From Anoplolepis gracilipes (lineage: Eukaryota; Arthropoda; Insecta; Hymenoptera; Formicidae), in contig NC_132976.1 in the NCBI RefSeq assembly GCF_047496725.1, forward strand, positions 7,672,001-7,736,000: a stretch of DNA of 64,000 nucleotides. The letters run 5' to 3'. A program made the translations under genes and the position numbers. A model generated the notes under the pieces. That model searched no databases, was not told where the DNA came from, and saw only the letters and a list, made by a program, of their open reading frames with translations. Of this stretch, positions 47,101-57,280 are shown piece after piece (position 1 is the first letter of the stretch; each line of letters opens with the position of its first letter).

Positions 47101-47908
47101 TTTCAGCTCTCAACAAAAAATATCGTTCCATGTATTTATCAAACGCGTTTATTTCCAAATATCATGCAATTTGCCGTTATTTTTGTGCAAATAAATTTAA
47201 TAAAAAAATTCCAGTGATTAATATCGCATTTTATTTATTCGTGTCAAAAAGACAATAAATAAAAGCTATGAAATGTCAAATTTTAAAGTAATATAGATTT
47301 ATTGTAGAGGACAATTTAACAGAATTGTTAAAATAACTTTTATAAACTCTATGAAAAATTCTTGTTGCCCCCGTATTTTTAGCACATACCTAATTAGAAA
47401 AAAAAAAAAAAACGATGTGCCTATATAACAATATAAACGCAGTAGTAATTTCTTTAGAGCGTCAACGTTAAAAGTTGATGCCAGCTGACATCGCACCGAC
47501 TTGGTGACTTCACTCGATAGCACTGCGCTTGACATAATTGATGCAACAGATCTTAAAGGCTTAAAGTGACAGCGAACATCATGATACGTCGGCATGAAAA
47601 GAAGACGCTTTATGTAAGTGACAATCAAGGACGCGTGTTTATGGGGACGAGCAGACGTAATTATTTGCTATTACTTCATTGTTCGCGCATTATCGAAGAC
47701 GTGAGCGTGACCGCGCTCGGCAAGATCGAGATATACATATTTGCACAACACACACACACATACACATACACACACGCATATATAGTCGCGCGTTCATAAG
47801 TGACTCACCGTTTGCAGAGGGTAGATCGACCAATGGTAGTATCAGCAGCACCAACACCGACACTGGGGTGAGGAGCCCTTTTCGGCGCGGGAACGACGGT
47901 TCCTGCAT
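39995..47908 (-). CDS. GPI-anchored, cysteine-rich secreted protein of insect DUF7042-7045 type, 610 aa
   Basis: Complete gene. Twelve minus-strand coding exons: 47908-47809, 43806-43677, 43576-43509, 43317-43060, 42653-42551, 42041-41911, 41835-41580, 41496-41429, 41338-41264, 41117-40854, 40743-40495, 40125-39995. They total 1833 nt (610 codons plus TGA) with every phase matching. The N-terminus MQEPSFPRRKGLLTPVSVLV then LLILPLVDLPSANG is a signal peptide. The ectodomain has cysteine-rich modules starting CEFPSSWSGEWYQYG, with CYHCMI, CFLYEERPHHQGKT, RCKYPTWVTQHHDWHSL and CHGSWEEKGTWYTIAS. Sequons are visible (NTT, NAT). The end LFILSIAAYAAINTLHVLLW R* is a hydrophobic tail preceded by small residues (AASSAA), as in GPI signals. 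Module pattern matches insect proteins annotated with DUF7042-DUF7045 domains (from memory, unchecked). No enzymatic motif; function unknown. A type I membrane anchor without cytoplasmic tail is the alternative reading. Confidence 0.9.
40495..40743 (-). CDS. exon 11 of GPI-anchored protein
   Basis: Acceptor TTTTGACAG, donor G|GTAATT. Reads AYFCHGSWEEKGTWYTIASQ, then LGQTFCFSMRLEGVREKVLG, and on to TCRESKDEYMYRLSNQ. Confidence 0.88.
40854..41117 (-). CDS. exon 10 of GPI-anchored protein
   Basis: Acceptor TCATTCTGCAG, donor G|GTAAAT. Reads TTLQLSLHQRKCPNPGRYEI, a basic stretch RRQRRSDLSRTTKRRTWQ, then TECRSTDIQVGCTSS and ITNTCENEEI. The RRQRR and KRR sites are possible furin-type cleavage points (inference). 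Confidence 0.9.
41264..41338 (-). CDS. exon 9 of GPI-anchored protein
   Basis: The acceptor follows a T12 tract (GAATGTAG); donor A|GTAAGT. Reads DQKAIMPDEACSISDPSKMP, YTTLI. Confidence 0.9.
41429..41496 (-). CDS. exon 8 of GPI-anchored protein
   Basis: Acceptor ATAATTGCAG, donor G|GTGAAT. Reads CDIGYVCMIFHKRDSNIIEI QQS. Confidence 0.9.
41580..41835 (-). CDS. exon 7 of GPI-anchored protein
   Basis: Acceptor TGTTAACAG, donor TG|GTAATT. Reads DKEHSRCKYPTWVTQHHDWH, SLDGTKDYHFTNKNATLKIK, and on to KVKLVAHVTSG. Confidence 0.92.
41911..42041 (-). CDS. exon 6 of GPI-anchored protein
   Basis: Acceptor AATTCATAG, donor G|GTAAAT. Reads RCFLYEERPHHQGKTIYLLA, QSGDPTCNGLTTVSEGSPTI, KLTK. Confidence 0.92.
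42140..42217. repeat. (AC)n(AT)n compound microsatellite in intron 5
   Basis: AC units to 42157, then about 30 uninterrupted AT units, between exons 5 and 6 of the GPI-anchored protein gene. Confidence 0.95.
42551..42653 (-). CDS. exon 5 of GPI-anchored protein
   Basis: Acceptor TTGTTTGCAG, donor AG|GTAAAA. Reads EELQCLAVWNDGRNKYLMGT, LKGRSVLSDAKMY. Confidence 0.92.
43060..43317 (-). CDS. exon 4 of GPI-anchored protein
   Basis: Acceptor TTTTCTCTAG, donor A|GTACGT. Reads GWCSPDRTSLEEMCSLITSD, then FRVNSKPISCPFSGSSFIFT and YNRGYGECLLPISLAEKCTD, ending ACPDVEGTESN. Confidence 0.92.
43509..43576 (-). CDS. exon 3 of GPI-anchored protein
   Basis: Acceptor GTTTATAG, donor G|GTATGT. Reads FTDNCYHCMIINGRHENVIQ YRE. 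The CYHC pair and HENVIQY are typical of the module. Confidence 0.92.
43677..43806 (-). CDS. exon 2: first CxFPxxWxGxW module
   Basis: Acceptor TTATGTTTCAG, donor TT|GTAAGT. Reads GSCEFPSSWSGEWYQYGKPT, then LTINTTVLGDRTCIERTDDK, YVI. Confidence 0.92.
44071..44135. repeat. (TC)n microsatellite
   Basis: 65 nt of uninterrupted TC. Responsible for the Arg/Glu-repeat open frame on the minus strand. Confidence 0.95.
44422..44658. other. ambiguous open frames on both strands
   Basis: Minus strand: a 78-codon frame from ATG at 44658 to a stop, containing SHSSFRLSRSDRSNRDIGSN and SPLNESLDHVEPLNSPNQ. Plus strand: a frame reading QVKNPKAKARLIGRIKRLHV then VEAFIKRRADD and TAG, preceded by a possible CTACTTTAG acceptor. 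Both look coding-like, and at most one can be. Neither has a recognised domain. Confidence 0.2.
45520..46700. promoter_or_regulatory. CpG-rich island within intron 1
   Basis: CpG-dense sequence on both sides of the TIR element, with GA and CT tracts near 46300-46380. Open frames run on several strands and have Arg-rich, non-conserved composition. Possible internal promoter; no strand evidence. Confidence 0.3.
45781..46151. mobile_element. TIR element with TA target site (MITE)
   Basis: Left end CGGGGTGTCCCAGAGAACC; right end inverted TAAGGTGTCCCTGGAACC. TA lies on both sides (45779-45780 and 46152-46153). 371 bp with no transposase frame. GGTGTCCC-type termini are common in insect Tc1/mariner-related elements. 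Confidence 0.55.
47809..47908 (-). CDS. exon 1: signal peptide of GPI-anchored protein
   Basis: Follows acceptor ATTTTCCAG, one base before the ATG (exon begins at 47909), so the start codon lies in the second transcribed exon. Donor ACG|GTGAGT at 47808. Encodes the basic n-region RRKG and the h-region VSVLVLLILPLV. Confidence 0.9.
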
Positions 47909-48333
47909 CCTGGAAAATATACGTACATACTTTCATTATACGCACGTTGAAATATGCAGAGCGGTCTTGTGCACGAATTTCTGGCGCGCACGGAGAGCAT
48001 TTGCAAAAGCGTCTCATTTTTCTTCGATCATATCAGTAAGAAGTTATGAGGTGAAATATAATTGTATTAAATATAATTGTATTATAAATCCAATCGCGTA
48101 TATACATTATATTGAATATACGATGTAAAATAACATTGTATATAATTGAAAAATTAGATCTCTAATTATATATTGTAAAGTTATGTGGCATTTTATAATA
48201 ATTAATCAAAAAAAAAAAAAGATACGTGATTTAAACAAATAGTGAATGTTACTGATAAATTATAACACGCGACTGTTTGCTATACTTTGATAAGACATAC
48301 CATGTCTCCCGATTGAAATACAATATGTGTGTG

Positions 48334-48364
48334 AGATATGATATGATATGATATGATATGATAT
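48334..48364. repeat. (GATAT)n pentanucleotide repeat
   Basis: About six tandem GATAT units. Confidence 0.9.
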
Positions 48365-48427
48365 ATGATTGTGAATTATAATCTTTTTTTAGCTTTTAGC
48401 TTAATTTTGCATATTTAGTCAAGTATA

Positions 48428-48640
48428 GAGAAAATTTTATATTAAAAATTACTATGGTATGTAGTAACTGTGGACCATTAGAGATCACTGTAACAGGTTG
48501 AAGTGCTATGTATGTAAAATTGTAAAAATTGCGTAAATTGATGTAATTTGTATAATTTTACATAGCAGTTTACTTTACAATGATTCCTAATGGTCACAGT
48601 TATTACATATACCACAGTAATTTTAATATAAAATTTTCTC
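48428..48640. mobile_element. 213-bp foldback (near-perfect palindrome)
   Basis: The 54-bp arm 48428-48481 (GAGAAAATTTTATATTAAAA...) pairs with 48587-48640 with only a few mismatches. A second nested pair, TGCTATGTA-TGTAAAATT with AATTTTACATAGCA, extends the stem inward. No obvious target-site duplication. A transcript would fold into one long hairpin. Confidence 0.8.
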
Positions 48641-49468
48641 CGTAAATCAACAATACGTGTACAAGTTTTTTCTTTTTAACTAATTAGTTACAACCATAAA
48701 AATAACTAATCGTGTGAAATCTAGCGTAGGAAAAATATAGCTTATATGATAATAATCTATATGCTGTTATTAAAATAATGTTAAAGAATGGAAAAGAGAA
48801 CCTATCACGATGAGAGATAATCGCGAATGACATCGCGCGCGCGCGAATATTAAAAGTAGATCGGTACGTAAAGTAACGTAAAGTAGTACAAACCACGTGT
48901 CCGACTATAAACCACGAATTATGAACAATAGGGATAGAAAAAAGTGAGAATGAATATTAAAGTACATATATAATATTTCTGCCATGGCAGCTGTAATAAC
49001 AAATTATTAAATATAAATTAATATAAGATACAATAAAATTTAGTTTCTATGAAAGAAAAAATTTTTGAACATAAATACCTCTGTAAAATATATAAATCTA
49101 AAAGAAAAGATGTACAAAGAAAATGTCTCTTAAATTAATGAGCAAAAATATCTATAAATATAATTAGTTTTATTTAAAACAGATGGGAACTAAATTGACA
49201 GATTGTTCGAGTATTTAATTATTAATCACATCATTTATTTCAATCCTACAGCAGCATAATCTAAATTATTCTTTGCTCAAATTTAATTTGATTTTATTGA
49301 TTTAACTCTAACATAATTTAACTTTAATCTAATACAATATGTTTTTTATTTAATCAATATCTTAAAATCAGAACAGCCCACTTCCATTCTATGAAAATAT
49401 TTGCGAAAATCCTGTGTCTACATAACATCTATGCGCATTCTAATTTAATGATTAATATTATTTTTTGA

Positions 49469-49791
49469 CAGGGTTGGTAAAATTCTACATTTTTTTTGGA
49501 TAAAATCCAAGCCAGTAGTAAAAATCAATATTTTCCAAAAAACTAGCAAAAACTGATCTTTTCTATTAAAAATGATAAAATAAATAGAAAACCTTTTTAT
49601 ATCATACCAATATCATATTTACCAATTAAGAGAGTGTCTTCTAATTTAAGTTTTATCCAACATAATAAGGTTTATCTGTAATACATTAGGAATCGACGTA
49701 ACAAATAAATTTTTTGTTAGAAGATATTGAAAGCCAACTGCAAACCAGATTTATATTGATAACAATTTTTATTTCTGTTGCTATTATCTTT

Positions 49792-49839
<48 letters not shown>

Positions 49840-50163
49840 GTTACTATTACAGTTTCCTTATTAATCTAAAAATTAACATAAAAAGTATATTTGCATCTTT
49901 AAAATTATTGTTTTAAAAACTTCATGTATAAATTTGAATTAAAAGACTTTATTATTATATTGAATTTCTTTAAACTACATATAGTAATTAGTATGATTTA
50001 TTAATTAAAATAAAAATATCTTTTTGTATAAAATTATATAAATATTTTTACACATTATTAATTTTTATAATTTTTACTAGCTTATTTCGTATAAAGTCCG
50101 AGACAGTAAAAACTGGAATTTATGGTTTTTTTTCCACTCACTGGACTTGTCAAGCTAACTCTA
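49469..50163 (+). mobile_element. diverged non-autonomous element, copy 2 of 2
   Basis: Begins CAGGGTTGGTAAAATTCT and is collinear with 23472-24134 in the same orientation. It has gained an (AT)n tract at 49795-49837 inside the CTGTTACTATTA region. hAT-like termini are suspected, but the right end is degraded. Confidence 0.6.
49795..49837. repeat. (AT)n microsatellite
   Basis: Uninterrupted AT units inside copy 2 of the dispersed element; absent from copy 1. Confidence 0.95.
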
Positions 50164-50899
50164 TTATTTAAATACTAAAATACAGACATGTGAAAAGTTG
50201 TCATCGCGATATAGAGAAAGTATGATTCTAAATGTGCTTCATCATGCATCGTAAATAAATTATTTACTTGATAAAATTAATATTTAGAAAAAGGAACGAA
50301 CTAATCCCTTTTCATGGCGTGGAATTAAAGGGGGACAAATGTCGTGTACATATAACATTTTCTCACCATACAATCGTTCTCGTTCCACGGAAATCTCCCT
50401 TATGTTCGTCGTCAGTAAAGCTGACGCTACGTCACGCTATATGCTCATGTGTCTCGAAACTTGATCAATTGTTCGATAAAATCAATATGTTGACAACAAT
50501 TCAACTATAATTCCGTTCTATATGACTTGTAGATTAGAAATCTTAATAATCCGACTGATACAAAAGATTTGTACAAAAAGTTCAAAAGCGAAGAAAGATT
50601 GATAAATGTAAGAAGATCAAACGTCTTTTCAATCACCGATGGTTTAAAAAAGTAAACATTAATTGTTTTTATATCACTAATTTTTTGTAATATCAATTTC
50701 AAATTCCTATTACAGTTATATCATAATGTGATCCCGTGAAATCTGGATGATTTTATAAAAACAATTATGTAATTATATACACATATACTATTTACGCACT
50801 ATATTCCAAAGAATTTAAAGAAACACGATAGTAAAGACAACTATCATAAAAAGAATACATAATTATTCTGCACATTTTTCTTCCTCTTTACTCGCACTG

Positions 50900-51440
50900 T
50901 TTCCACAAAAATCTTAGATTTACCTTATGTTTGAGAAGAGAGTCGACTACATGTACCGCGCTATTTCGCCATGGATTGTCAAAAATCGATAATCGAAAGG
51001 TTCACCAAAAATCTCGTTCGACGCCACGATCGCGGATCTTGTGGAAAAAGGGTAAATGGCAGCGAGTTTTCGCGACGCGAGACACGCACTATCCACCGTC
51101 TATCACATCGAAATGGGAGCGAATCGCGGCGATCGGCTATAGAACTAAAAGCGCATCCCGGTGGTTACCCACCGCAACAGAGCGACGGTAGAGTTTGAGG
51201 CGCGACGACGAACGTCCACGTACGTATTGCCACGTGAATGGGAAGAACGGTGGATGCATATTTAATAAGTACACGTGTACTGTACCGCTTTGTTACAACT
51301 TAGCAATGCAACACCGACGTAAAATGCTTCTTTCGCGCATTCCGTAGACGCGAGAGCACTCATAGCCCATATCCGCATGCATCTGTCACGCAGTATCGAT
51401 CGTGACATTTCATATTGGAAGACTCAATCTCGATCGCGCG
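50900..51440. promoter_or_regulatory. CpG-rich patch, unassigned
   Basis: CpG-dense with two overlapping open frames on the plus strand and no supported splice structure or motif. Confidence 0.2.
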
Positions 51441-52360
51441 CTAACATACTTGATATTAATAATCTTATTGGACACACACAAGCGGTTCGGATTGATAATG
51501 TAACTCTATTCACTATATGTCTCATATATGTAGCATCTTTTTAGACTTTTACGATTTTTATAATTTCTGCATGTGCTAAAGAACGATTCATCATGCAATC
51601 ATTGATAAAAATGCAAGGGCATTATTTGTCATAATAATATAATTTCATTTATTTCAAAATAAAGAAATCATTTTTAGACTTTAATTTATAAACTTAATTC
51701 AATTTTTCATTTGAGCATTATATTTCTGATATGATCTAATTTTGGAAAAAAAAAACAGACATTTATTTGACGTTTCCGAAAAAAAAACTTTTTTAAATAT
51801 ATTGTAAAACAATTGCAATTTTTATCTTTAAGATAAATCTATTTGAAATAGACCGAAAAACGATAATTTAATTTCTTCGTTATTTCTCTCTGAAATTCTA
51901 TCCTTTAATGTTGCAATAATGTTCTTTTAATATTGAATTATTCCGCGATCGCCATTATTCTTGTCTATTTTATAGCAATTATGTGGCTGAAACGACATTC
52001 AATAGCAGTGAGAGAACCTATATTACAGGTAAGACTATAATCTGAAAGGGACAAAGAATATATCGTTAACGATAATTATTCAATTTAGATATTGATTAAA
52101 TACTTATCATAGTAACGCGATAAATCTAAAATGAACAAATCTTCTTTTTTGAATATATTTTATATCATGTGTAATAAATTGCGTATAATAAATCATGTCG
52201 CGAGAAAGATGCAACTTTAATGCAAATTTTATAAAATAGAACTATTCAGAGACGTCAACATAATGATCTGCGATAACCCCTCCTATATCTTTACGAATAA
52301 ACAAATCAATGAACAATATATGCTATAATTATGAATTAATTATTTTCAAAGTATTATGAA

Positions 52361-52379
52361 TAAATAAATAAATAAATAA

Positions 52380-52418
<39 letters not shown>
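52361..52418. repeat. (AAAT)n(AT)n compound microsatellite
   Basis: AAAT units grade into uninterrupted AT units. Confidence 0.95.
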
Positions 52419-52424
<6 letters not shown>

Positions 52425-53136
52425 TGGCTGCTATTACGTTACGCGAAAGTCTCATAAATATAAAATATTTTTAATATTGTTTTGTAAAAGTGTCTTGAAT
52501 CATAAAAAATTAACGCACACATTCATCGCATAAAATACTCCGATTGATCTTTTCAAAATTTATATATTTTGCGTTATATACATGTGCAACACGAGTTTCT
52601 ATATCTGGTTCGACGAGATCACCAATATATTTGCGTTACATTTATCTTAAATATGATCGGGTTATTGATCTCTAAGGCTGTCGCAACTTGGCATACTGAA
52701 TAAATAAAGAGTAAAATAAATAAATACCAGATAGACAACACATATACACATATACATACCGCTCTAATTTCTTACTCACGATTATTTCAAGAAGAATATT
52801 TTTTCATTCACTTTATGAATCACTATATCACTATAACGTGATCAAATATTGACGATAATTTAACAGTCTTATGTATCTTGATAACAAACGAAAAAAATTG
52901 ATTCATGTGGTTGGAAAAAAACAAACATTATTTTATCATTAAAGTTGCTTTGTATACAATCGTTGTTACTAATGTACTCCATTTACTGTTTGAATCGATC
53001 TTTCAATTCTAGGAATAATAGCAAACGATCATTTATCACATTAAATGTGTGTGGTCTTCCCAGTTATGATTCTATTAGAGTCTAATTAGAGAGTGATCAA
53101 TGATGATCTTTGACATTCAAATTTTTATGTAATATA

Positions 53137-53405
53137 CGAGGAGTTGGTCACTAACAGTTATAATGTACAAAAATTACCTTTTGATACGGATTACGCTTAA
53201 ATTATACCTCGGATTACTTAAGATTACCTAATAGTATCTTAAGTTAAAAAGAAATTTTGAAAAAGAAATTTTACTTTAAATTATTTTAACGCTAAAGATT
53301 ATTTAGATTTACCAAAAATAACCTTGGATTAGCCAAAATTTTGCTGAAATTGGCGCTGAATTACCTAGCCCTTGTACAAAAATTACCTCAGTGACCAACC
53401 CCTCG
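53137..53405. mobile_element. hAT-like MITE with 8-bp target-site duplication
   Basis: The terminal inverted repeat CGAGGAGTTGGTCACT (53137-53152) matches the inverse of 53390-53405 with one mismatch. Identical 8-bp flanks GTAATATA sit at 53129-53136 and 53406-53413. 269 bp, no coding frame. The 8-bp duplication points to the hAT superfamily. Confidence 0.88.
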
Positions 53406-53892
53406 GTAATATACAATTCATATCATTATTTTATTAGTTTGTATACATAGAACAATTTATATATTAACAAAAATAATACTTATAATAAAATTTAAGGAAT
53501 TAAATAATTTAAAAATATATGTAACAAAATATATTTTTTAGTAGAAATTATAATATGAATTAATTAAATCAATCAAACAATAAATGCAATATATATAACA
53601 AGTATAATAAGTAATAATTATAATAATAATAGTACATGTAATGGCGAGTTTTAAAAAAATGATATACGTTTTATCAAATATGTTTTTATGAAATACGTTT
53701 TTAATAAACTATAATGAAATAATAATTACTTGTTACTACCATAATGATTGTCTACGTAATAACTTATCTCTTATAACAAATTGGCAGATATATAATTAAC
53801 TTTATTAATGTCGATTTAGCAAAAATCATGTCAAATATATCTTATAAATAATATTTAAGCCAATTTTATATTCCAGACCCTTTTAAAGATAG

Positions 53893-53946
53893 AGCGATAA
53901 GTTATACCTGCATTATAAAATAATATTCTCAGTTATAACTTATCGA
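53893..53946. repeat. inverted repeat CGATAAGTTATA / TATAACTTATCG
   Basis: About 16-bp arms with one mismatch around a short AT-rich loop. Immediately upstream of a region of higher GC (54000-54300) without a supported exon. Confidence 0.6.
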
Positions 53947-55539
53947 GGTTCTATAAATGTAATAAAAAAATCAAAGATGAAATTGCTTGATAATCTCAGG
54001 TATCTCCGGGTACCCTGAGGATGACTCAGGAACAGGTCGGTAAGGGAAAACTGTCGGCTACTATCCGGAATGGGACAAAAGGCAACCGCAAAGTCGAGCC
54101 GGTTGCACCGTCGGTTAGACTTTAATCTCTCTTCTGTATCTTTATTACAGCTACGATTGTACGATGCAGAGGATCGTATGTAAGGGGGGGAAGAAGATCG
54201 CTAGCCGATTGAATAGCCAATCAAAGCTTGATACAATTGATCAACCCCATGGGTCGCTTGTGTAGACATTAGACCTGCTCTTTTCAAGCCATACTTTAAC
54301 TCAATTCTTGTTTTCTCGCGTGTGAATGTATATCTGTTTTATTTTTAAAAAGACGAACAGTATTTTAAAAAAAAGTATGCCAATGATATACAAGATTAAA
54401 TCTGTTAAGAAAATCTATAATTTTTAAATCTGTTCTTGTCAATCAATACTTTATATAATTTTTTTCATTTTCTCTATATTTACAAATTTAATGATGATTT
54501 CTTTTCAATAAATATTTAATTAAATCATCTTTATTCACAACTTTAATATTAATTAAATATATGCATATAATATTGTTTGTAAAATAAAATGTTGAAAATT
54601 AAATTTCTATTAAAATATATTTTAAATTTTAAACGAGTAAGAAAGAAAGTCTATTCATGTATTTTTTTTTTGCAATTTTTTATATTTTCATAGAGTTTAC
54701 AATCGCTCCTAATTCGAAAAATTTAATACTTCACGTTTTTTTTAAGAAAATGTCAACTTTCTAAATTAGTTAACTTTGGCAAAACAAACTATAGGAAGTT
54801 TGAGATATATACTCATTATATTTATGAGACAGAAAATGTAAGCATAATTAATAAAAGAGAAAAAGAAACAGCATAGAGTTATTGATGAGATATATATTCA
54901 AAAATTTACGAAATTTAAATTAGATATTTATATATTATATATTTTTCTTATAACAGTTGTGTCAGCACACACATACTAAAAAAAAATTTTTTTTAAACAT
55001 TATTTCAAAATTCAAAAAACATTACGCTATTCGCAGTAAATTCCTTATAACAGCTGTTTAGAAATAATTACGTCATATATATTTAATAATAGTAATATTA
55101 AATTTTTATTTTTTCTCGAGTGCACTGTATTTTGATTAAATTTTTTTTCTTTATCTATAAGTATGTAGGACTGTTAATTTATAGCAATGATAGAATGAAT
55201 TCACTAAATCACGTTATTTGATAACTAATTACTGATGGATAACTGATTAATTTTACAAATTTTTATTTCTATCGATATACGATCATGTTTATTATGATTA
55301 ATTGTATATATATAAATTTATGAATATATATTATGTGTATATATAATTGAGGTTATGACATAAAAAAAACAAGTCATAACAAAAATAGGTTTTAAAATCT
55401 AATGTATTCATCTGGCTTTTCTTTCTCTTTCTAAAATTTAGAAAGAATTGTATACTTCATTGTATGTTTCATTGTTAATATAGAAAAAAAGCACAATTAC
55501 TTTATTACGGAAAAAAACATAAATAAAAGAAATTTCTAG

Positions 55540-56460
55540 TAACGGACGCAATCAAAGAAAGGGTGGGCAATCATCAATTAGAGATAAAGGCTAATCAATG
55601 CGATCGTTGCGACCGGATCGACTCCAATGGGAAAATCGACGATGTGTATAAAATTGCAAGGAGTCGTGCGATCGCAATTACCGCTCGATCGCCCTCAAAG
55701 ACATAAGGACAAAACTCGACGCAACTAACCTTCACACGGAGTATCCGTCACCGTGGCGTAGATAATACCCTGGGGAAGCAATCACATGATGCACTAACAA
55801 CGAACGCATAACACGGTTGTACCGTCACCGGGTTGAATCCGTCGACGGGGCATCGGTCGAGACGCCGCCGCGCGATCCGTATCGGTCTCGGCACGAAAGT
55901 GACAGAAGGGAACGTACAGGACGATCCTTCGCGAGTGGCCAGGGCGCCTCTCTCACTCTCTCTCTCTCTCTCTCCCTTTCTCTCTTTCTTTTTTCTGTCT
56001 CGCTCCCACCTTCTGGACAAGGTGTTTCGACGATGCCGAGATGCACAAAAGCGTAACGAAACGATTCTCGCGACGTACGCGAACGCGACACTTGGCTACG
56101 CGAATAACACGCCTGTCGTCCAGCGATCTCGCGCGAGAGACGAAATGGGGTTCGCTGACACCACGGTACGCCCGTGCGTCGTCCTCGTCCTCGTCCTCGT
56201 CGTCGTCGTCTCTCCGGCAGCGGCGGAGCGGCGCAAAGCGAGGCAGGTTAACAATGGCGGCGTACGACGTGCGCAACAAGGAGAGGGAGCAGCTAGTTGA
56301 CTAAAGAGCCGTTAGATGTCGCGACGAGGCGGCGACTATACACGTCGTCGATTCCGCTCGGTTCGGCTCATGCTCTTCCGTTTCGCGCCTTAGTCGGTTT
56401 CCGGTCGTGCATCGGAGCAGATGTGTCAAGTTGTGTGTTATGTGTCCTTATTCAAATTTA
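55540..56460. promoter_or_regulatory. CpG-rich island between divergent genes (putative shared promoter region)
   Basis: Dense CpG, a TC tract (55951-55988) and TCG/TCC triplets (56180-56215). It lies upstream of both the minus-strand gene that starts at 47908 and the plus-strand gene at 60597. Long Arg/Ser-rich open frames on both strands reflect composition. A bidirectional promoter is inferred only from position. Confidence 0.35.
55730..55769 (-). other. candidate 40-nt leader exon of GPI-anchored protein gene
   Basis: Bounded on the minus strand by acceptor TTGCTTCCCCAG and donor AAG|GTTAGT. It could splice to the acceptor at 47909, giving a non-coding leader. Its frame-1 translation GIIYATVTDTPCE is open and would also enter exon 2 (43806) in frame, so an alternative coding use is possible but unproven. 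Confidence 0.3.
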
Positions 56461-57069
56461 TTTATTTTTTTTTTTTTTTGTTGTCATTTTGTCTCATTAG
56501 TTTCTTAAGAGACTGAAACTATTATATTATTTATATTATTTAATTAAAGATTATATATTTTGTTACCACTTACGACCAAAATTCCTCTATCCGATGCTAA
56601 TAATCTGTAAAAGGATTTTGTGCCTCGATCCTTTGTGCCAACACAACTTCTCTTGATTAAATTAACTAATTAAATTAAGGAATCTTTTTTCACTTATTTT
56701 TAAAAAATATTTTTCCTTGTCTTATTAAAGCTCAAGGCTCCAAAATGATTTTAATTGATAATACTCTGATTGTTCCATTTAAATAACTTTAAATAATTGT
56801 ATTTTCTAAATAAATACGAAAACTGTTCAATTCTTGTTATTTTAATTTGTCATCATTTCTTATCTGTTACTGCGTTATATCGATCATGAAACTACTGACA
56901 CATATTTAATATTTTACTCGCTAAAGTCTATTTTTAGATATTGCAATTATTTCAGTTATTTTATTATATTATTATACAAACATATAATTTTTTTTTTATT
57001 TCCTTATCAATCATCGCAATCAATTTAGTTTCAAGAACGAATTCAACATTTTTCTGATAGATTTTATAA

Positions 57070-57280
57070 TGAGAAACGGCATTCAATACAAAGAAATATA
57101 AAGGAATCCTGCGTTCTCCGAGTACCGACGTGTCTGCTCGAATATTTTGCTGTCCATCGACCAACCTCGAGAGGACGGTAGTGGAAGAAACAGGCTTCGA
57201 ATACGTGTTCTTTATGAAACGTGTTTGCACCGATAAAGCATGTACTCCAATACAAACGGTACGTACGAATTATATCTATG
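57070..57280 (+). other. candidate plus-strand exon, unassigned
   Basis: An open frame reads KYKGILRSPSTDVSARIFCC, PSTNLERTVVEETGFEYVFF and CTDKACTPIQT, then a donor-like ACG|GTACGT. Composition is coding-like and cysteine-containing, but no family is recognised and the acceptor is not clear. Antisense frames are also open. Confidence 0.22.

Larger units (their letters stand above)
43807..47808 (-). other. intron 1 of GPI-anchored protein gene (4 kb)
   Basis: Contains a TC microsatellite (44071-44135), a CpG-richer patch with open frames on both strands (44420-44800), a TIR element (45781-46151), and a CpG-dense block (45520-45780 and 46150-46700). The CpG block could hold an internal promoter or enhancer. 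Confidence 0.6.
47910..55729 (-). other. probable 5' intron of the GPI-anchored protein gene, otherwise non-coding
   Basis: If 55730-55769 is the leader exon, this is a 7.8-kb intron. It holds the foldback at 48428-48640, the second copy of the dispersed element (49469-50163), a CpG-richer patch at 50900-51440, an hAT-like MITE (53137-53405) and microsatellites. No coding exon supported. Confidence 0.45.

Noticed and set aside
55833..56304. 155-codon plus ORF and antisense ORFs
   Set aside because: Arg/Ser-rich translation of a CpG island with TC and TCG repeats; interpreted as promoter-type sequence.
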